In this document: one piece after another, positions 61,003 to 64,000 of the stretch
Position numbering within the stretch: position 1 is the first letter of the stretch
Layout: each line of letters begins with the position of its first letter
DNA from: Nocardia albiluteola
GTDB lineage: Bacteria > Actinomycetota > Actinomycetes > Mycobacteriales > Mycobacteriaceae
Assembly (NCBI RefSeq): GCF_018860155.1
Contig: NZ_JAHKNI010000001.1
Location: forward strand, 1,023,311-1,087,310
Direction: 5' to 3'
DNA: 64,000 bases
Made by a program: the position numbers and the translations under genes
The notes under the pieces: model-generated
What the model saw: the letters and a program-made list of their open reading frames with translations, nothing else
The model's database searches: none
Told to the model about the DNA's origin: nothing

Positions 61003-61363
61003 GCGCTCAATACTGGCAGTCCCGTTCGGACGGTGTCGACGCGGCGGGCACGGCCGCCCATCGCGGCGCTCGGTCCCGATGTGGTTCGGCGCGTCGCCGG
61101 GCCGCCGGCGCGGCGACCTCTCGGGCCGCGGTGCGGCGGGGCCGGGCCCGGGCCTCGCCGCGCCTGCGAGACGGTCGATTCGGCGGCCGTGGCCACGATC
61201 GCGCCGTGGGTTCGGGGCTGTTCGGGTGCGGCGCCCCGGGGTGCGGACGGGTGCTGCGCCGACCTGCTCCGACACGTGCTCGAGTGTCTGATTCGTCCCA
61301 CATTGGCGATGTTGTGACGGTGTTCATGGGAGCCGGAGACCCGACAGGCTAGGTTCTTGGGGT
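61003..61363. other. Divergent intergenic region between menJ and polyprenyl synthase
   Basis: This 361-bp GC-rich gap presumably contains both divergent promoters. I see no clear -10/-35 pair, operator palindrome or small gene that I can support. Confidence 0.4.
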
Positions 61364-62407
61364 GTGGGGACAGACGCGGCAGTGGGAGAGATGATGACGG
61401 CTAGGGACGAGAGCACGGTGGTTGCCGGGGTCGACCTCGGTGAACCCGAGCTCGCTTCGACCGTGCGCAACGGCCTGGCCGAGGTCGAGAAGCTACTGAT
61501 CGCCGAACTGTCCGACGGGGAGGAATTTCTTCAGGAGGCGGCGCTGCACCTCGCGCGCGCCGGCGGTAAGCGGTTCCGGCCGCTGTTCACCATCCTCACC
61601 GGGCAGTTGGGCCCGCGCCCGGCCGATCCCGATCTGATCACCGCAGGCACCGTCATCGAGCTCGTCCACCTCGCCACGCTGTACCACGACGACGTGATGG
61701 ACGAGGCGCCGATGCGCCGCGGCGCGGTGAGCGTGAACTCGCGCTGGGGCAACAGCGTCGCCATTCTGTCCGGCGACTACCTGTTCGCGCACGCCTCCCG
61801 GCTGGTGTCCACCCTGGGCCCGGACGCGGTGCGGATCATTGCCGAGACCTTCGCCGAGCTCGTCACCGGGCAGATGCGAGAGACGCTGGGCGCCAAGCAA
61901 TCCCAGGATCCCGTCGAGCACTACCTGCGGGTGGTGTGGGAGAAGACCGGATCGCTGATCGCGGCCTCGGGCCGGTTCGGCGGCACGTTCTCCGGCGGCG
62001 ATCGCGACCACGTGGAGCGGCTGGCTCGCCTGGGCGACGCGGTCGGCACGGCCTTCCAGATCTCCGACGACATCATCGACATCTCCTCGGCGTCCGAGCA
62101 GTCCGGCAAGACCCCGGGCACCGATCTGCGCGAGGGCGTGCACACCCTGCCGGTGCTGTACGCGCTGCGCGACGAGGGCGCCGAGGGCGACCGCCTGCGC
62201 AAGCTCCTGGCGCATCCACTCGAGTCCGACGACGAGGTCACCGAGGCCCTGGATCTGCTCTCGCGCTCGCGCGGCATGGTGCTGGCCAAGGAGAAGCTGC
62301 AGGGCTATGCGGACATCGCGCACGCCGAGCTCTCGGCCCTGCCGTCCGGCCCCGCGAACGAGGCTTTGGAGCGCCTGGTCCGCTACACCATCGAACGCGT
62401 CGGATAG
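61364..62407 (+). CDS. Polyprenyl (hepta/octaprenyl) diphosphate synthase
   Basis: This 347-residue trans-prenyltransferase has GGKRFRPLFTILTGQLGP, the first Asp motif HDDVMDEAPMRRG and the second DDIIDISSASEQSG. It extends isopentenyl diphosphate to the menaquinone side chain used by MenA and later reduced by MenJ. GTG 61364 is listed; ATG 61391 or 61394 after GGGAGAG are alternatives. It corresponds in position to mycobacterial grcC1. Confidence 0.92.
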   Translation: MGTDAAVGEMMTARDESTVVAGVDLGEPELASTVRNGLAEVEKLLIAELSDGEEFLQEAALHLARAGGKRFRPLFTILTGQLGPRPADPDLITAGTVIELVHLATLYHDDVMDEAPMRRGAVSVNSRWGNSVAILSGDYLFAHASRLVSTLGPDAVRIIAETFAELVTGQMRETLGAKQSQDPVEHYLRVVWEKTGSLIAASGRFGGTFSGGDRDHVERLARLGDAVGTAFQISDDIIDISSASEQSGKTPGTDLREGVHTLPVLYALRDEGAEGDRLRKLLAHPLESDDEVTEALDLLSRSRGMVLAKEKLQGYADIAHAELSALPSGPANEALERLVRYTIERVG

Positions 62408-62411
62408 GTTC

Positions 62412-62493
62412 GCCGCCGACTCGAATCTCGCTGCACTCTCCTGCGCGATGCCACCGTGACAACTGATTTCCTGTGCACATGGGTAACTCGCCG
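62412..62493 (-). repeat. 82-bp dispersed element, copy 2
   Basis: This is the inverted counterpart of 41517-41598, starting 5 bp after the polyprenyl synthase stop. Relative to the upstream gene it has the same orientation as copy 1 relative to its gene. That suggests a 3'-UTR or downstream function. Confidence 0.65.
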
Positions 62494-62570
62494 GGGACGG
62501 GCCCACCTGAAGCGGGCCCTCATCCGCGGGCCCGACGAGCAAGTCTCCGGGCAAGCAACGGCACGCTGAA

Positions 62571-62602
62571 GTTCCGGGGAGGCGGGGGAGCCGGAACCTT
62601 TT
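62571..62602 (+). terminator. Hairpin with T-run upstream of htpX
   Basis: GTTCCGG and CCGGAAC pair around a 13-base purine-rich loop, followed by CTTTT, the classical intrinsic terminator form. A GGGCCC-N9-GGGCCC hairpin lies just before at 62499-62519. Either could end the polyprenyl synthase transcript or attenuate htpX. Confidence 0.6.
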
Positions 62603-62667
62603 CTGCTGCTTCCTACGTTGACCTGGTGTAATAGTCGAACGGGGCGTGGAGAGGCGGTCGGGGACAG

Positions 62668-63546
62668 ATGCACGGTGGGTACGCGAACGGCCTGAAGACC
62701 TTCGGGCTCATGGTCGGCATGTCGGCGCTGATCGTGCTGATCGGCGCGCTGTTCCACAACCCGGCGATCCTGGTCGTCGCGATCGTGCTGGCCGTCGGAA
62801 TGAACGCCTACGCCTATTTCAGCAGCGATCGGCTCGCCTTGAAGGCCATGCACGCCCAGCCGGTGTCCGAGCTCGAGGCGCCGGTGATCTACCGGATCGT
62901 GCGCGAGCTGGCCACTGCCGCGCGCCAGCCGATGCCCCGGCTCTACATCAGTCCGACCGCGGCCCCGAACGCCTTCGCCACCGGCCGCAACCCGCGCCAC
63001 GCCGCGGTCTGCTGCACCAGCGGCATCCTGCAGATCTTGGACGAGCGCGAGCTGCGCGCGGTGCTGGGGCACGAGCTGTCGCACGTGTACAACCGCGACA
63101 TCCTGATCTCCTCGGTGGCCGGAGCGCTGGCCGCGGTGATCTCCGGCCTGGCCAATCTGGCCTTCTTCGCGGGCATGTTCGGCGGCGGCAGCGATCGCGA
63201 CGAGGGCCCGAATATCATTGGCGTGCTGCTGGTTTCGCTGCTCGGTCCGATCGCGGCCTCGCTGATCAAGCTGGCCGTCTCGCGCTCGCGGGAGTACCAG
63301 GCCGACCAGGACGGCGCCGCGCTCACCGGCGACCCGCTGGCCCTGGCCTCGGCGCTGCGCAAGCTCGAGCGCGGCGTGGCCGCGGCCCCGCTGCCACCGG
63401 AGCCGCAGCTGACCGCGCAGTCGCACCTGATGATCGCCAACCCGTTCCGGGCCGGTGACCGCATGGCCCGCTGGTTCTCCACCCACCCGCCGATGGCGGA
63501 CCGCATCGCCCGCCTGGAGGCCATGGCGGGCGGCCCGCGGCGCTAG
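62668..63546 (+). CDS. htpX: HtpX-type membrane zinc metalloprotease
   Basis: This 292-residue protein has two N-terminal spans, the HEXXH zinc site in [12 protein letters not shown], two more spans near residues 150-210, and the third ligand in [10 protein letters not shown]. It degrades misfolded membrane proteins. ATG 62668 is used. Its stop overlaps the convergent yajQ stop by 4 bp. Confidence 0.93.
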   Translation: MHGGYANGLKTFGLMVGMSALIVLIGALFHNPAILVVAIVLAVGMNAYAYFSSDRLALKAMHAQPVSELEAPVIYRIVRELATAARQPMPRLYISPTAAPNAFATGRNPRHAAVCCTSGILQILDERELRAVLGHELSHVYNRDILISSVAGALAAVISGLANLAFFAGMFGGGSDRDEGPNIIGVLLVSLLGPIAASLIKLAVSRSREYQADQDGAALTGDPLALASALRKLERGVAAAPLPPEPQLTAQSHLMIANPFRAGDRMARWFSTHPPMADRIARLEAMAGGPRR

Positions 63547-64000
63547 CGGTAGTTCACGAACTGCAGGGCAATATCGAGGTCGGTGTTCTTCAGCAGGGCG
63601 ATCACGGCCTGCAGGTCGTCGCGCTTCTTGCTGCTCACGCGCAGTTCCTCGCCCTGGATCTGGGCCTTGACGCCCTTGGGGCCCTCGTCGCGGATCTTCT
63701 TGGAGATCTTCTTCGCGTTCTCGGTGGAGATGCCCTGCACCAGTGAACCTGTGATCTTGTACACCTTGCCCGAGGCCTGCGGGTCGCCCGCGTCGAAGGC
63801 CTTCAGGGAGATGTCGCGGCGGATGAGCTTCTCCTTGAACACATCCAACGCGGCCTTGACCCGGTCTTCGGACTCGGCGGACAGCACGATCTTCTCCTCG
63901 CCCGACCATTCGATGCTCGCGCCGGTGCCGCGGAAGTCGTAGCGGGTCGTCAGCTCCTTGGCTGCCTGGTTGAGGGCATTGTCGACCTCCTGGTGATCGA
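63543..64000 (-). CDS. yajQ: YajQ family nucleotide-binding protein (partial)
   Basis: The visible part covers about 152 residues, from [20 protein letters not shown] to the end LQFVNYR; only the first 10 or so residues lie beyond the window edge. It contains [19 protein letters not shown] and [19 protein letters not shown]. YajQ proteins bind nucleic acids or cyclic di-GMP in some bacteria; the role here is unknown. Confidence 0.92.
   Translation of the reverse strand, partial: DHQEVDNALNQAAKELTTRYDFRGTGASIEWSGEEKIVLSAESEDRVKAALDVFKEKLIRRDISLKAFDAGDPQASGKVYKITGSLVQGISTENAKKISKKIRDEGPKGVKAQIQGEELRVSSKKRDDLQAVIALLKNTDLDIALQFVNYR

Noticed and set aside
62499..62533. Three GGGCCC palindromes as an operator array
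   Set aside because: Such hexamers are expected by chance at this GC content; a simple hairpin explanation is enough.
1..64000. tRNA, rRNA, riboswitch or CRISPR
   Set aside because: I saw no tRNA cloverleaf, ribosomal RNA or direct-repeat/spacer pattern. A covariance-model scan would be needed to exclude a weak riboswitch.

Overview
The window is high-GC actinobacterial DNA. Gene content and order point to Nocardia or a close mycolate-containing relative. The series hemB, small membrane genes, hemL, histidine phosphatase, TlpA-like thioredoxin, CcdA, ResB, CcsA, menA, menE, DUF3349, pit, VOC, menB, menD, menG, MgtA-type glycosyltransferase, menJ, polyprenyl diphosphate synthase, htpX, yajQ follows the order I know from the Mycobacterium tuberculosis hemB-to-yajQ region (Rv0512 to Rv0566c), with accessory DNA inserted. 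Naming the genus is inference.

Layout. 0-10.9 kb: tetrapyrrole genes (hemB, hemL) and a coupled cytochrome c maturation operon (TlpA-like, CcdA, ResB, CcsA). 10.9-12.5 kb: a vapBC-like toxin-antitoxin pair and two small genes. 12.5-21.7 kb: an accessory region with a two-gene NLR-like (STAND) module, a serine recombinase flanked by crossover-like inverted sites, an AAA ATPase, two halves of a resolvase in opposite orientation, a pentapeptide-repeat protein, secreted proteins and gene remnants. 21.7-26 kb: LysR and a DapA-like enzyme, bldC, and an HTH/Clp-N operon. 26-41.2 kb: menaquinone genes menA, menE, menB, menD interleaved with an AfsR-like regulator, an ABC exporter, a phosphate transporter and a decayed siderophore-interacting-protein gene. 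41.2-45.5 kb: small accessory genes, two TetR regulators, a DDN-type enzyme and an aldo/keto reductase. 45.6-50 kb: a giant nitrate reductase-flavoprotein fusion. 50-64 kb: menG, a second AfsR-like regulator, a serine hydrolase, a GT4 mannosyltransferase, menJ, polyprenyl diphosphate synthase, htpX and yajQ (cut by the window end).

How the genes work together. Much of the core serves the respiratory chain: heme precursors, heme attachment to cytochrome c, and menaquinone head group, side chain, methylation and side-chain reduction. Nitrate assimilation adds another redox enzyme.

The most interesting signals are these. (1) An NLR-like protein has an N-terminal motif that matches the C-terminal tail of the small protein encoded just upstream, the arrangement expected of amyloid-signalling NLR/effector pairs. 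(2) A short repeat encoding a leader ORF is fused by a GTGA overlap to the GTG starts of both hemL and menE. (3) Site-specific recombination signatures: a recombinase between inverted sites, and a resolvase gene that a single inversion would restore. (4) Several dispersed or tandem repeats attach to gene ends, including an 82-bp element found after two stop codons. No tRNA, rRNA or CRISPR array was seen.
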